NCBI GenBank assembly: GCA_003265435.1
Contig: NOXC01000003.1
Location: 1-64,000, forward strand
Source: Cellvibrionaceae bacterium AOL6
GTDB lineage: Bacteria > Pseudomonadota > Gammaproteobacteria > Pseudomonadales > Cellvibrionaceae
Length of the DNA stretch: 64,000 bases
Direction: 5' to 3'
A program made the translations under genes and the position numbers. The notes under the pieces are model-generated. The model ran no database searches. It had not been told where the DNA came from and worked only from the letters and a program-made list of their open reading frames with translations. Of the stretch, positions 10,626 to 19,028 are shown in pieces; position 1 is the stretch's first letter, and each line of letters begins with the position of its first letter.

Positions 10626-10983
10626 TGAAACTCTCCCGCGTTAGGGCCTCACTGGCCTATTCAAATTTACGCAAACGTGCGATCACAGATTACAGATGCC
10701 GCACAAAAAAACTGTAACGATTTTAACAAACCGAGCCTTCGCCGGCGTTCACCGAACGTGATTCGACTCGAAACAACCGTGTTTTTGCCACGACGACTGA
10801 AAACAGGGCTTTAAGTGGGGGCGAACACCAAAATAAAAAGGTGCCTGAATCGCCTCGTACAAAATGCCAGTTTAGAAGCCCATCCTAGCCTAACAAGTAT
10901 GAACACAGGCTGACAACGAGGGTGTGTATCAGTAAGATGCGCACTGATTCCGATGGCGTCACTGCACGCCCACCCTTCAGCCG
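10626..10983. other. 358-bp divergent intergenic region where mlaFED normally lies
   Basis: Non-coding gap between the divergent mlaC and yrbG starts. I find no convincing open frame on either strand and no terminator. Some stretches are AT-richer than the genes around it (for example around 10660-10730). It must hold the divergent promoters, but no pair of boxes is good enough to name. Confidence 0.5.
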
Positions 10984-11994
10984 ATGGAGCTCCCCTTGTT
11001 GTTTGACAGCATACCTGCCATTTATCTCGCCGCTGCGGCCATCATTGTCGGTTTTATCGGACTTGTCTGGTCCGCAGATCGCTTTGTCGCTGGCGCTGCG
11101 GCGCTTGCATTAAATTCGGGCCTCACTCCGATGGTCATCGGTTTGACCGTGGTCTCTTTCGGTACATCCGCACCGGAAATTCTTGTCTCGATCAACGCCT
11201 CCCTGGCCGGCGCGGGCGACATCGCCATCGGTAACGCGCTCGGCTCGAATCTCGCCAATATCGGCTTGGTTCTGGCTTTGACAGCCCTGGTCGCAAACAT
11301 TCCTGTCCAGTCACACATTCTCAAAGACGAGCTGCCCGTCCTCCTGATCATCACCGCGGTGGCAGGGTTTCTATTAAGCGACGCCCACCTGGGACGCGTG
11401 GAGGGATGGATTTTACTGTTCTTGCTGCTACCATCCATGGCTTACATGATCTGGGCGAAGCAAAAGGACCTCAGCCCGCAGGAGCGCGAGCTGGAAGAAG
11501 ACATTCCGCAAATGCGCACCACGATGGCCGTGCTTTGGTTTCTCGTCGGCCTCGCGCTGCTGATTCTCAGCTCCAAAATACTGGTGTGGGGCGCACAAAC
11601 TACCGCGACGCACTTTGGCGTGAGCCCCCTGATCATCGGCCTGACTGTGCTCGCCATCGGTACGAGCCTACCGGAGCTTGCCGCCTCACTGGTCAGTGCG
11701 ATCAAGGGCCATCACGACATCGCACTCGGCAACATTATTGGTTCCAACATTTTTAACCTGCTCGCGGTGATGTCCATTCCTGGCATCTTGCACCCCCTCA
11801 CCTATGAGCGCGAGGTGTTTACCCGCGATTACGCCTCGATGGCGGCATTAACCGTGGTGCTGGCACTCGCGGTCGGTGCGGCGCTATTGTTGCGTCGCAG
11901 TAATGCGCGCATAGGCAAACCCACCGGTGCGATCCTGCTGGGCTGCTACGGGTTTTACATTTACCTGCTGTACCTGGCAACCACACAGGGCTGA
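10984..11994 (+). CDS. yrbG: YrbG-type calcium/sodium antiporter
   Basis: Inner-membrane cation/Ca2+ exchanger (CaCA superfamily), 336 residues with about ten membrane helices. The two inverted alpha-repeats are clear: VVSFGTSAPEILVS near residues 56-69 and VLAIGTSLPELAAS in the second half, each with the ion-binding acidic residue. It is the first gene of the LPS-precursor and export cluster, 8 bp before kdsD, the E. coli-like order. The ribosome site before ATG 10984 is weak. Confidence 0.92.
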   Translation: MELPLLFDSIPAIYLAAAAIIVGFIGLVWSADRFVAGAAALALNSGLTPMVIGLTVVSFGTSAPEILVSINASLAGAGDIAIGNALGSNLANIGLVLALTALVANIPVQSHILKDELPVLLIITAVAGFLLSDAHLGRVEGWILLFLLLPSMAYMIWAKQKDLSPQERELEEDIPQMRTTMAVLWFLVGLALLILSSKILVWGAQTTATHFGVSPLIIGLTVLAIGTSLPELAASLVSAIKGHHDIALGNIIGSNIFNLLAVMSIPGILHPLTYEREVFTRDYASMAALTVVLALAVGAALLLRRSNARIGKPTGAILLGCYGFYIYLLYLATTQG

Positions 11995-12002
11995 GGGCAC
12001 AG

Positions 12003-12974
12003 ATGAAAACGGAAGAATTAATTGCCGCTGGCCGTCGCGCGGCGGAAAAAGAAAGTCGAGCCGTCCAAGATCTGATCGAGCGCATCGACGATCACTTTGC
12101 CCACGCCTGCGAGCTGATACTGGCCTGCAAAGGGCGCGTCATCGTCACGGGTATCGGCAAATCTGGGCACATTGCGAATAAGATCGCAGCCACCCTCGCG
12201 AGCACCGGTACCCCCTCGTTTTTCGTGCATCCTGGTGAAGCCAGCCACGGTGACTTCGGCATGATCACGCGCGATGACCTGATCATAGCGATCTCAAATT
12301 CCGGTGCCACTAACGAGCTACTCACACTCATCCCCATGTTCAAGCGCCTCGGCAACGTGATTATCTGCATGAGCGGAAATCGACAATCACCGCTGGCCGA
12401 GTTTGCAGCCGTTACCCTCGACATCAGCGTTAAGGAAGAAGCCTGCCCGCTGAACCTCGCCCCCACATCCAGTACCACCGCCACTCTGGTGATGGGCGAC
12501 GCCCTCGCGATTGCGCTGCTGGAAGCGAGAGGCTTCAGCAGTGAGGACTTTGCGTTCTCTCATCCAGGTGGTGCTCTGGGCAGAAAACTGCTTCTGCGCG
12601 TGCGCGATATCATGCATGCTGGCGATGCACTGCCCACCATTTCCCTGCAGGCGCCGCTCACTGAAGCATTGAGCGAAATGACCTCAAAAGGGCTCGGCAT
12701 GACCACCATCGTCGACGACGATTCGCAGCTCGCCGGTATTTTTACCGACGGCGACCTGCGCCGCTGTATTCACCGCAATATCGATTTGAATGCGGCTAAG
12801 ATGCAGGACGTGATGACCGTCAATCCGCGTACCATCGACGAAGACACGCTGGCCGCGGAAGCGTTACGCATTATGGAGCAGAACAAAATTACGGCTTTGG
12901 TGGTCTGTGATGCATCGGGCAACCCCAGCGGGGTTCTGCATATGCACGACCTGCTGCGCGCCGGGATCTACTAA
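12003..12974 (+). CDS. kdsD: Arabinose-5-phosphate isomerase
   Basis: Converts ribulose-5-phosphate to arabinose-5-phosphate, the first step towards Kdo for lipopolysaccharide. It has 323 residues: an N-terminal SIS sugar-isomerase domain (TGIGKSGHIANKIAATLASTG at about 46-66, then HGDFGMI) and two C-terminal CBS motifs (about 205-320). It lies in the Kdo/LPS-export run yrbG-kdsD-kdsC-lptC-lptA-lptB. Confidence 0.96.
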   Translation: MKTEELIAAGRRAAEKESRAVQDLIERIDDHFAHACELILACKGRVIVTGIGKSGHIANKIAATLASTGTPSFFVHPGEASHGDFGMITRDDLIIAISNSGATNELLTLIPMFKRLGNVIICMSGNRQSPLAEFAAVTLDISVKEEACPLNLAPTSSTTATLVMGDALAIALLEARGFSSEDFAFSHPGGALGRKLLLRVRDIMHAGDALPTISLQAPLTEALSEMTSKGLGMTTIVDDDSQLAGIFTDGDLRRCIHRNIDLNAAKMQDVMTVNPRTIDEDTLAAEALRIMEQNKITALVVCDASGNPSGVLHMHDLLRAGIY

Positions 12975-12996
12975 ACCTCATTTTTCAGGAGTCTCC

Positions 12997-13545
12997 ATGC
13001 CGAATACCGCCTTGCAAAACCCGGAAATCCGGGCTCGAGCCGAAAAGATTCGTCTTCTGCTGCTGGATGTCGACGGCGTGCTCACTGACGGCCGCCTCTA
13101 CTTCGACAACCAGGGCGTCGAACAAAAAGCCTTCAACACGCTCGATGGCCACGGCATCAAAATGCTGCGCAAAGCCGGTATCGAAGTGGGCATTATTACG
13201 GGTCGACGCAGCGAGCTGGTTCAAAAGCGCGCAGCCGATTTGGGCATCACTCTGCTGATCCAGGGGCGCGAAGACAAGTTCACCGCCATGCAGGAACTCC
13301 TCGAAGACTTCCCATGCGAACTGGAACATATCGCCTTTATGGGGGATGACTGGCCCGACTTGACGGTGATGACCCGCGTCGGGCTCGCCCTCTCAGTTGC
13401 CAATGCGCACTGGCAGGTCAAGGCCCTCGCACATTGGACCACTGAACGCCAAGGCGGCGAAGGCGCTGTCCGCGATGCGTGCGATCTTTTACTATTAAGC
13501 CAGGATCGCTATCAACAGGTACTGGCGGACTATGTCGATCTATAA
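12997..13545 (+). CDS. kdsC: 3-deoxy-D-manno-octulosonate 8-phosphate phosphatase
   Basis: HAD-type phosphatase releasing free Kdo from Kdo-8-phosphate. It has 182 residues from ATG 12997 (AGGAG site at 12988). HAD motif I is LLLDVDGVLTDG with the two catalytic aspartates, motif II is GIITGRRS, and motif IV is FMGDDWPDL. An upstream in-frame extension inside kdsD is spurious. The 3' end overlaps lptC by 14 bp. Confidence 0.96.
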   Translation: MPNTALQNPEIRARAEKIRLLLLDVDGVLTDGRLYFDNQGVEQKAFNTLDGHGIKMLRKAGIEVGIITGRRSELVQKRAADLGITLLIQGREDKFTAMQELLEDFPCELEHIAFMGDDWPDLTVMTRVGLALSVANAHWQVKALAHWTTERQGGEGAVRDACDLLLLSQDRYQQVLADYVDL

Positions 13546-14122
13546 GCTCTCCTTGTACGCGGGTCTGGCGCTCCTAGTGGTCGGCGCCAGCCTGTTGTTT
13601 TTTGACACGCCCCGTCAGATGCTGAGCGAGCTCGATCTCGAGCAGGAGGCGGAGATGCTCCCCTATGCCGTGGTAAAGCGCGCCTCCACCCGCTTCTATG
13701 ACGACGAAGGCGGCCTGTCCTACACCTTCAATGCGAGCCAACTCAGCCATTTCCGCCCGACTGAGCTGGCCGAAGACAGCTACACCAGCGTCGAAAACCC
13801 CAGCCTGGTATTTTTTGAGCAGGAAAACCCTTGGACAATCAATGCCTTACATGGTCGCGTTGAGTTTGATCAAACGATCACCCTGTTCGACTCGGTTCAA
13901 CTCGTGCACCGTGCGGAAACCGGTGAGGTCACGACTATGGACACCGAGCGCCTGACCTTCTACCCCGAACAAAGAGTGGCGCGCACAGAAGAGGCTGTTA
14001 CAATTGCTTCCCCCCTCGGCGAGATGAGCGCCATAGGCATGACGGCTGACGTCGAGGCGAGAACCATCCGACTACTGAAGAATGTGCGCGGCGTACACCG
14101 CCCGAGCACGCTGGGCCAATAA
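13532..14122 (+). CDS. lptC: LPS export ABC transporter bitopic protein LptC
   Basis: Inner-membrane anchored protein that takes LPS from LptB2FG and hands it to LptA. It has 196 residues with one N-terminal membrane helix (about 5-25) and a periplasmic beta-jellyroll with the family features of alternating strands and the block VEFDQTITLFDSVQLVHRAETGEV. It overlaps kdsC by 14 bp and is followed 5 bp later by lptA, consistent with translational coupling. Confidence 0.92.
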   Translation: MSIYKLSLYAGLALLVVGASLLFFDTPRQMLSELDLEQEAEMLPYAVVKRASTRFYDDEGGLSYTFNASQLSHFRPTELAEDSYTSVENPSLVFFEQENPWTINALHGRVEFDQTITLFDSVQLVHRAETGEVTTMDTERLTFYPEQRVARTEEAVTIASPLGEMSAIGMTADVEARTIRLLKNVRGVHRPSTLGQ

Positions 14123-14127
14123 TCACA

Positions 14128-14652
14128 ATGATTCCAAGCATTCGCGACATCCTTGCCCTGCTGTCTCTGAGCTTTGCCAGCCTCGCGGTCTGCGCACTGC
14201 CGACAGATGCAGAACAAGACCTGCTGCTGGAGTCGGAACAACTCGAATACGATCAAAATGCGGGGACGATCACCTACTCCGGGTCGGTCACGATGGACCA
14301 GGGCAGTATGAAGATCCGCGCCGATCGCGTCATTATTCACGGTGACATGGAAGCCGCAGAAAAGGTGAATGCCTACGGCAAACCGGCGCATTTTCAGCAA
14401 ACGCCGGAAATCGGCATGGAGCCGGTCACGGCCCAAGCCAACGAGCTGGTTTACCGGGTCAAAGACAAATCACTGCTGCTGCAAGGGGACGCGTATCTCA
14501 ACCAGGAAGGAGGCAGCCTGAGTGGCAACCGCATTGAATACGACGTCACCAAAGCCATCGTCAGAGCCACCAGCGATCCCACCAAGAGCGAGAACGGCCG
14601 CGTACGCATGGTCATTCCTCCCAAGGTACTCGACCCCAACGCGAACAAATAG
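14128..14652 (+). CDS. lptA: LPS transport periplasmic bridge protein LptA
   Basis: Periplasmic OstA-like beta-jellyroll protein forming the bridge that carries LPS to the outer-membrane LptDE. It has 174 residues with a signal peptide (about 1-23, ending near VCALP). Typical blocks are [28 protein letters not shown] and LSGNRIEYD. The short Lys/Asn-ending tail is unremarkable. It is flanked by lptC and lptB in the canonical order. Confidence 0.94.
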   Translation: MIPSIRDILALLSLSFASLAVCALPTDAEQDLLLESEQLEYDQNAGTITYSGSVTMDQGSMKIRADRVIIHGDMEAAEKVNAYGKPAHFQQTPEIGMEPVTAQANELVYRVKDKSLLLQGDAYLNQEGGSLSGNRIEYDVTKAIVRATSDPTKSENGRVRMVIPPKVLDPNANK

Positions 14653-14657
14653 GCACC

Positions 14658-15383
14658 ATGTCCATACTTGAAGCCCAGCACCTCGCTAAATCATACAAGG
14701 GGCGCAATGTCATTGTTGACGTCTCTCTGACCGTTCACGCCGGTGAAGTGGTCGGCTTGCTCGGGCCCAACGGGGCAGGCAAAACCACCTGCTTTTACAT
14801 GATTGCCGGCATCGTCACGCCGGATAAGGGCAAAGTGCATATCGACGGCAAGGACATCAGCCGCATGCCGATGCACCGTCGCGCAAAGGCGGGACTGGGC
14901 TACCTTCCGCAGGAAGCATCCGTCTTCCGCAAGCTCACCGTTACCGAGAACATTGTGGCCATTCTGGAGACGCGTGGCGATCTGAACCGCGCCGCCCGCC
15001 AGGAAAAGCTCGAGTCGCTGCTCGAGGAGTTTCACATTACGCATATTCGCGACAGCCTCGGGATGGCGCTCTCTGGAGGCGAACGGCGGCGCGTGGAAAT
15101 TGCGCGGGCGCTCGCGAGCGAACCGCAGTTCATCCTCCTCGATGAACCCTTTGCCGGCGTCGACCCCATTTCCGTCAGTGACATCAAGGACATCATCCTC
15201 AAACTGAAGGCCAAGAACATCGGCGTACTCATTACCGACCACAACGTGCGCGAAACACTCGACATTTGCGAGAAAGCCTATATTGTATCGGAGGGTCAAA
15301 TCCTTGCTGAGGGCGACTCCAAGACCGTCCTGAACAACCGCAAAGTGCGTGAAGTCTATCTGGGTCAGCACTTTACGCTATAA
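14658..15383 (+). CDS. lptB: LPS export ABC transporter ATPase LptB
   Basis: Cytoplasmic ATPase powering LPS extraction by LptB2FGC. It has 241 residues. Walker A is GPNGAGKTT (36-44), the signature is LSGGERRR, and Walker B is [12 protein letters not shown], followed by the H-loop in [11 protein letters not shown]. All catalytic residues are intact. It ends the lpt run; lptF and lptG are elsewhere, as is usual. A 304-bp gap with a sigma-54-like promoter follows before rpoN. Confidence 0.97.
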   Translation: MSILEAQHLAKSYKGRNVIVDVSLTVHAGEVVGLLGPNGAGKTTCFYMIAGIVTPDKGKVHIDGKDISRMPMHRRAKAGLGYLPQEASVFRKLTVTENIVAILETRGDLNRAARQEKLESLLEEFHITHIRDSLGMALSGGERRRVEIARALASEPQFILLDEPFAGVDPISVSDIKDIILKLKAKNIGVLITDHNVRETLDICEKAYIVSEGQILAEGDSKTVLNNRKVREVYLGQHFTL

Positions 15384-15449
15384 CACTCGTGCAATATGCA
15401 CGTGCCTTTCCCCGACAAAGCAGCATTACCGAAAAAATCAAGCCTTACC

Positions 15450-15464
15450 GGCACAATAATTGCT
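15450..15464 (+). promoter_or_regulatory. Near-consensus sigma-54 (-24/-12) promoter upstream of rpoN
   Basis: The sequence GGCAC-AATAA-TTGCT matches the sigma-54 consensus TGGCAC-N5-TTGCW at every position except the first base (C for T), with exactly 10 bp between the invariant GG and GC. Transcription would start near 15475, about 210 bp before rpoN, suggesting that sigma-54 regulates its own gene or drives a leader RNA. No enhancer-binding site is recognised. Confidence 0.6.
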
Positions 15465-15529
15465 TAAAAAGGCCCGCAAAATCGTTGCTACTGTACGCAT
15501 TGAGGACTAAACTAGGATAAGGCGCGACA

Positions 15530-15581
15530 GCATTCCCTCGTGACACCACGGGAAATGCGATCAGAGCACGGGCGAGCGCCC
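15530..15581 (+). other. Structured leader upstream of rpoN (two hairpins)
   Basis: A hairpin at 15530-15558 (GCATT and CCC pairing with GGG and AATGC, plus GTG/CAC around loop ACAC) is followed by a short GGGC/GCCC hairpin at 15570-15581. Both lie downstream of the sigma-54-like promoter in the rpoN leader. There is no U-run, so termination is uncertain. They could be part of the rpoN 5' untranslated region or of a small RNA. Confidence 0.3.
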
Positions 15582-15687
15582 GCGTTTCAATACGGTGCTT
15601 CACTCAGCTCCAGCGCTTAATTCGAGTGTGCCAGGCCGCACATTGGCCCCCTTAACAGGTAGAACGCAACGACGTCAGCAAGACAGA

Positions 15688-17241
15688 ATGAAGCAATCCC
15701 TGCAACTTAAAATTGGTCATCAGCTTACGATGACGCCGCAACTGCAACAGGCTATTCGCCTGCTGCAGCTGTCCACTCTTGATCTCCAAGCCGAAATTCA
15801 AGAAGCGCTGGAAAGCAACCCTCTCCTCGAAGCCTCCGAATCCGACGACGGCTCTGACAGCAGCTCCGAAAGCAACAATGACAATCACAGCGATGGCGAA
15901 GCCGATCGCAATAGCAGCGACACCCGGGACACTTCGCGCGACGACAACCGTGACGAGAGCGCCGATACGCGCTTAGATGCAAACGAGCGCGACGACAACC
16001 AGGACGAAAACAACTGGAACGATGACATCCCGACGGACCTCGCGGTCGATACGAGCTGGGACGATGTCTATCAAGCCAACTCCTTTTCGAATACCGGCCT
16101 GGCCCGACAGGAAGACGACGAATTTGATTACGACAGCCGTCGCACCGCCACCGAGGACCTGAACGACCATTTAATCTGGCAACTCAATCTCACGCCGATG
16201 AGCGATCGAGATCTGCTGATTGCCGAAGCCATTATTGACGCCGTTCTGCCCAGCGGCATGCTCGGTCAGAGCCTGGAAGATATCAGCTCCGGCTTAGATC
16301 GCGAACTCGAGGACCTCGAGGAAGATGAAGTCATCGCGGTACTGCATCGCGTGCAACAATTTGACCCTCCCGGGGTTGCAAGCCGCGATGTGCGCGAATG
16401 CCTGTTAATTCAATTGAAGCAGTTTGATCAGAGCTTGCCAGAGGTGCTCAAGGCGAAAGAGCTGATCGAGAACTATCTGGAGCTGCTCGGCTCGCGTGAC
16501 TTCAAAACCCTGATGCGAAAACTGCGCATCAAGGAAAAAGAGCTGCAGGCCGCGATCGCCGTCATCCACAGTCTGACACCGCGCCCCGGCGACATCATTG
16601 ACTCTTCCTCGACGGAATACGTGGTGCCCGATGTGTTTGTGCGCAAAGAACACAACCGCTGGACAGTGCAGCTCAATCCCGACATCGCCCCCAAAATTCG
16701 TATCAACGCGGACTACGCTGCGTTAGTGAAGCGCGCCGACAGCAGTGCGGACAACACCTTTATCCGCGACAACCTACAAGAGGCCCGCTGGTTTCTCAAA
16801 AGCCTGCAGAGCCGCAATGAAACCCTTCTGAAAGTGGCGACCTGCATCGTCGAAAAGCAGCAGGGTTTTCTCGATTTCGGCCCCGAAGCGATGAAGCCCA
16901 TGGTACTGCACGATGTCGCTGAAATCGTCGGCATGCACGAGTCCACGATCTCCCGAGTGACCACCCAAAAATACATGCATACCCCGCAGGGTATTTTTGA
17001 ATTAAAATACTTCTTCTCGAGCCATGTCGCGACGGAATCCGGCGGAGAATGCTCTTCCACCGCGATTCGTGCCATCATCAAAAAGCTCATTGCCGCGGAA
17101 AATCCCCGCAAGCCTCTGAGTGACTCCAAGATGACGGGTCTACTCGAGGAACAGGGGATCAAAGTCGCGCGACGGACCATTGCCAAATACCGCGAATCGC
17201 TGGGCATTCCCCCATCAAACGAACGTAAACAATTGATCTGA
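15688..17241 (+). CDS. rpoN: RNA polymerase sigma-54 factor
   Basis: Alternative sigma factor recognising -24/-12 promoters and requiring AAA+ activators. It has 517 residues from ATG 15688. Region I is Gln/Leu-rich ([18 protein letters not shown], 12-29). Region II (about 50-115) is an unusually long, low-complexity Asp/Ser/Asn/Arg tract. The core-binding and helix-turn-helix regions follow, and the RpoN box [10 protein letters not shown] is near the C-terminus. ptsN, rapZ and npr follow as in the nitrogen-PTS cluster, but hpf is missing between rpoN and ptsN. Confidence 0.97.
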   Translation: MKQSLQLKIGHQLTMTPQLQQAIRLLQLSTLDLQAEIQEALESNPLLEASESDDGSDSSSESNNDNHSDGEADRNSSDTRDTSRDDNRDESADTRLDANERDDNQDENNWNDDIPTDLAVDTSWDDVYQANSFSNTGLARQEDDEFDYDSRRTATEDLNDHLIWQLNLTPMSDRDLLIAEAIIDAVLPSGMLGQSLEDISSGLDRELEDLEEDEVIAVLHRVQQFDPPGVASRDVRECLLIQLKQFDQSLPEVLKAKELIENYLELLGSRDFKTLMRKLRIKEKELQAAIAVIHSLTPRPGDIIDSSSTEYVVPDVFVRKEHNRWTVQLNPDIAPKIRINADYAALVKRADSSADNTFIRDNLQEARWFLKSLQSRNETLLKVATCIVEKQQGFLDFGPEAMKPMVLHDVAEIVGMHESTISRVTTQKYMHTPQGIFELKYFFSSHVATESGGECSSTAIRAIIKKLIAAENPRKPLSDSKMTGLLEEQGIKVARRTIAKYRESLGIPPSNERKQLI

Positions 17242-17286
17242 GTGTCGGCACCTCTCGTGCCGGCCCTGTCATAAAAATTGAACCTT

Positions 17287-17736
17287 ATGTGGATTAAATC
17301 AGTACTGACCGAGGAACTGACGATTGCGCACGTCGAAAGTGCGAGCAAAAAGCGCGTCATCGATACGCTTGCGCAATTGTTTGCCGACCACTTTGAAGAG
17401 ATAGACGCAGACTTGCTCTTCAAGCACCTGATCGGCAGAGAAAAGCTGGGGTCGACGGGCATCGGTGACGGGATTGCCATCCCGCACTGCCGGTTTCCGA
17501 CTCAGGGGCGAACCCTGTGTGCGTGCCTGACCCTCGCCGAAGCCATCGACTTCGACGCCATCGACCATAACCCGGTGGATGTGGTCTTCGCGATGATCGT
17601 TCCCGAAGGGGAAGACAAACAGCATCTGGAAAACCTCGCCTCACTGGCGAGTGCGTTGCAAAACAAATCTTTCGTGCAGGGGCTGCGCGAAGCACGTGAT
17701 TCACACGAGCTCTACCTCGCGGCCACCAAGGAATGA
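17287..17736 (+). CDS. ptsN: Nitrogen-PTS EIIA protein PtsN
   Basis: EIIA-Ntr regulatory phosphocarrier, 149 residues from ATG 17287 ([11 protein letters not shown]). The alternative TTG at 17278 adds three residues and neither has a good ribosome site. The phosphorylated histidine is in [12 protein letters not shown]. It receives phosphate from NPr and regulates potassium transport, stress sigma factors and cell-envelope functions in relatives. It lies between rpoN and rapZ. Confidence 0.94.
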   Translation: MWIKSVLTEELTIAHVESASKKRVIDTLAQLFADHFEEIDADLLFKHLIGREKLGSTGIGDGIAIPHCRFPTQGRTLCACLTLAEAIDFDAIDHNPVDVVFAMIVPEGEDKQHLENLASLASALQNKSFVQGLREARDSHELYLAATKE

Positions 17737-17746
17737 ACAAGGCATC

Positions 17747-18622
17747 ATGCAAATACTGGTTATCACAGGTCGCTCTGGCTCAGGTAAAACCTCGGCTCTG
17801 AATCTTCTCGAAGACGAAGGCTATACCTGTATTGATAACCTGCCCGTCAGCCTGCTGCCGGCGTTGATCGCGCAAGTGCGCAGCCGAGACAATGCGGAGC
17901 AATCCCGCATCGCCATCGGGATCGATGCACGCAATATCGACAGCGACCTGAGTATCCTACCGCGTCTCTTTGAAGACGTGCGCGATGCGAGCGACACCTT
18001 CAAAATACTCTATCTGGACACGTCAAAAGACGTGCTGATGCGCCGCTTCAGCGAAACCCGGCGCAAACATCCCTTGACCGACAGGGATACCGGTCTGCGT
18101 GAAGCCATATCAGAAGAAGATATTATCCTCGCACCGCTCGCGGCACTCGCCGATGTCACCATAGACACCACCAGCCTCAATCTTCACGAGCTTCGTTCGG
18201 CAGTGAAGCAGCAATTGATTGGCTCGGACTCGCAAGGCACGGCGATTACACTGACCTCTTTCGGATTCAAATTTGGCGTGCCGGTGGACTGCGATTTCGT
18301 CTTCGATGTGCGCTGTTTACCGAACCCCTATTGGGAGCCCTCACTGAGAAAGCAATCCGGGCTGGAAGAGGCCGTTCAGCAGTTTTTGCGTGACGACCCA
18401 ATGGTCGAAGAAATGGCCCGCGACATCGAGCAATTCGCGCGTAAATGGATTCCTGAATTCGAAAAGAACAACCGCAGTTATTTGAATATTTCCATCGGAT
18501 GCACGGGTGGCATGCATCGTTCGGTGTATCTGGCTGAGCGTATTTCTGAATCCCTGAGGAAGGAATTCAAAAATGTACAAACTCGGCACCGGCAGCTATC
18601 CTCATCCGCAGACAAGCACTGA
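17747..18622 (+). CDS. rapZ: RNase adapter protein RapZ
   Basis: P-loop protein of 291 residues that in enterics binds GlmY/GlmZ small RNAs and directs RNase E. Walker A is [11 protein letters not shown] (8-18), and the C-terminal domain has the conserved [19 protein letters not shown] and [12 protein letters not shown] motifs. It starts at ATG 17747, 10 bp after the ptsN stop. Its 3' end lies inside a spurious upstream extension of npr. Confidence 0.95.
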   Translation: MQILVITGRSGSGKTSALNLLEDEGYTCIDNLPVSLLPALIAQVRSRDNAEQSRIAIGIDARNIDSDLSILPRLFEDVRDASDTFKILYLDTSKDVLMRRFSETRRKHPLTDRDTGLREAISEEDIILAPLAALADVTIDTTSLNLHELRSAVKQQLIGSDSQGTAITLTSFGFKFGVPVDCDFVFDVRCLPNPYWEPSLRKQSGLEEAVQQFLRDDPMVEEMARDIEQFARKWIPEFEKNNRSYLNISIGCTGGMHRSVYLAERISESLRKEFKNVQTRHRQLSSSADKH

Positions 18623-18671
18623 GTCTGCAGTCCAAGACTCCTCACTGCCCTACCGGACTAAGGCTGACCCA

Positions 18672-18941
18672 ATGTTGGAAGAACACATTGAGATTGTAAA
18701 TAAACTCGGGCTGCACGCTCGAGCCGCAACAAAGCTGGCCAATACAGCCAACCGCTACTCCAGTCAGGTAAGCATAGAATTCTCTGGGAAAAGCATCGAC
18801 GGCAAAAGTATCATGTCGCTGATGCTACTCGCGGCCGCAAAAGGCAGTGTCGTCACGGTACGCACCGAAGGCGGTGATGAAACCGAGGCAATGGATGCCA
18901 TCCGCTCTTTAATTCAAAACCGATTTGACGAAGAGGAATAG
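18672..18941 (+). CDS. npr: HPr-like nitrogen-PTS phosphocarrier NPr
   Basis: HPr-family phosphocarrier between EI-Ntr (PtsP) and PtsN; also called ptsO. It has 89 residues from ATG 18672. Phosphorylated H15 is in KLGLHARAA, and S46 is present in GKSIMSLM as in HPr proteins. A longer in-frame reading from 18573 overlaps rapZ and is not needed. Last gene of the rpoN-ptsN-rapZ-npr cluster. Confidence 0.95.
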   Translation: MLEEHIEIVNKLGLHARAATKLANTANRYSSQVSIEFSGKSIDGKSIMSLMLLAAAKGSVVTVRTEGGDETEAMDAIRSLIQNRFDEEE

Positions 18942-18998
18942 GCAGCGCTACCCAAGCAGTCTGCCCTCTCGCCCCCGTATTCACCGCTGATATAAGGC

Positions 18999-19017
18999 GG
19001 GCTCTCGCGATGAGCCC
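18999..19017 (+). other. Hairpin immediately upstream of mgtE
   Basis: Perfect 6-bp stem GGGCTC/GAGCCC with a 7-nt loop, ending 11 bp before the mgtE ATG, where a ribosome-binding site would be expected and none is clear. There is no U-run. It could limit mgtE translation or mark the end of the npr transcript. It does not resemble the M-box magnesium riboswitch. Confidence 0.3.
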
Positions 19018-19028
19018 GAAACAGATTC

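Noticed and set aside
15570-15581. GGGC/GCCC hairpin as a transcription terminator
   Set aside because: Only 4 bp of stem with a short loop and no U-run; kept only as part of the leader structure.
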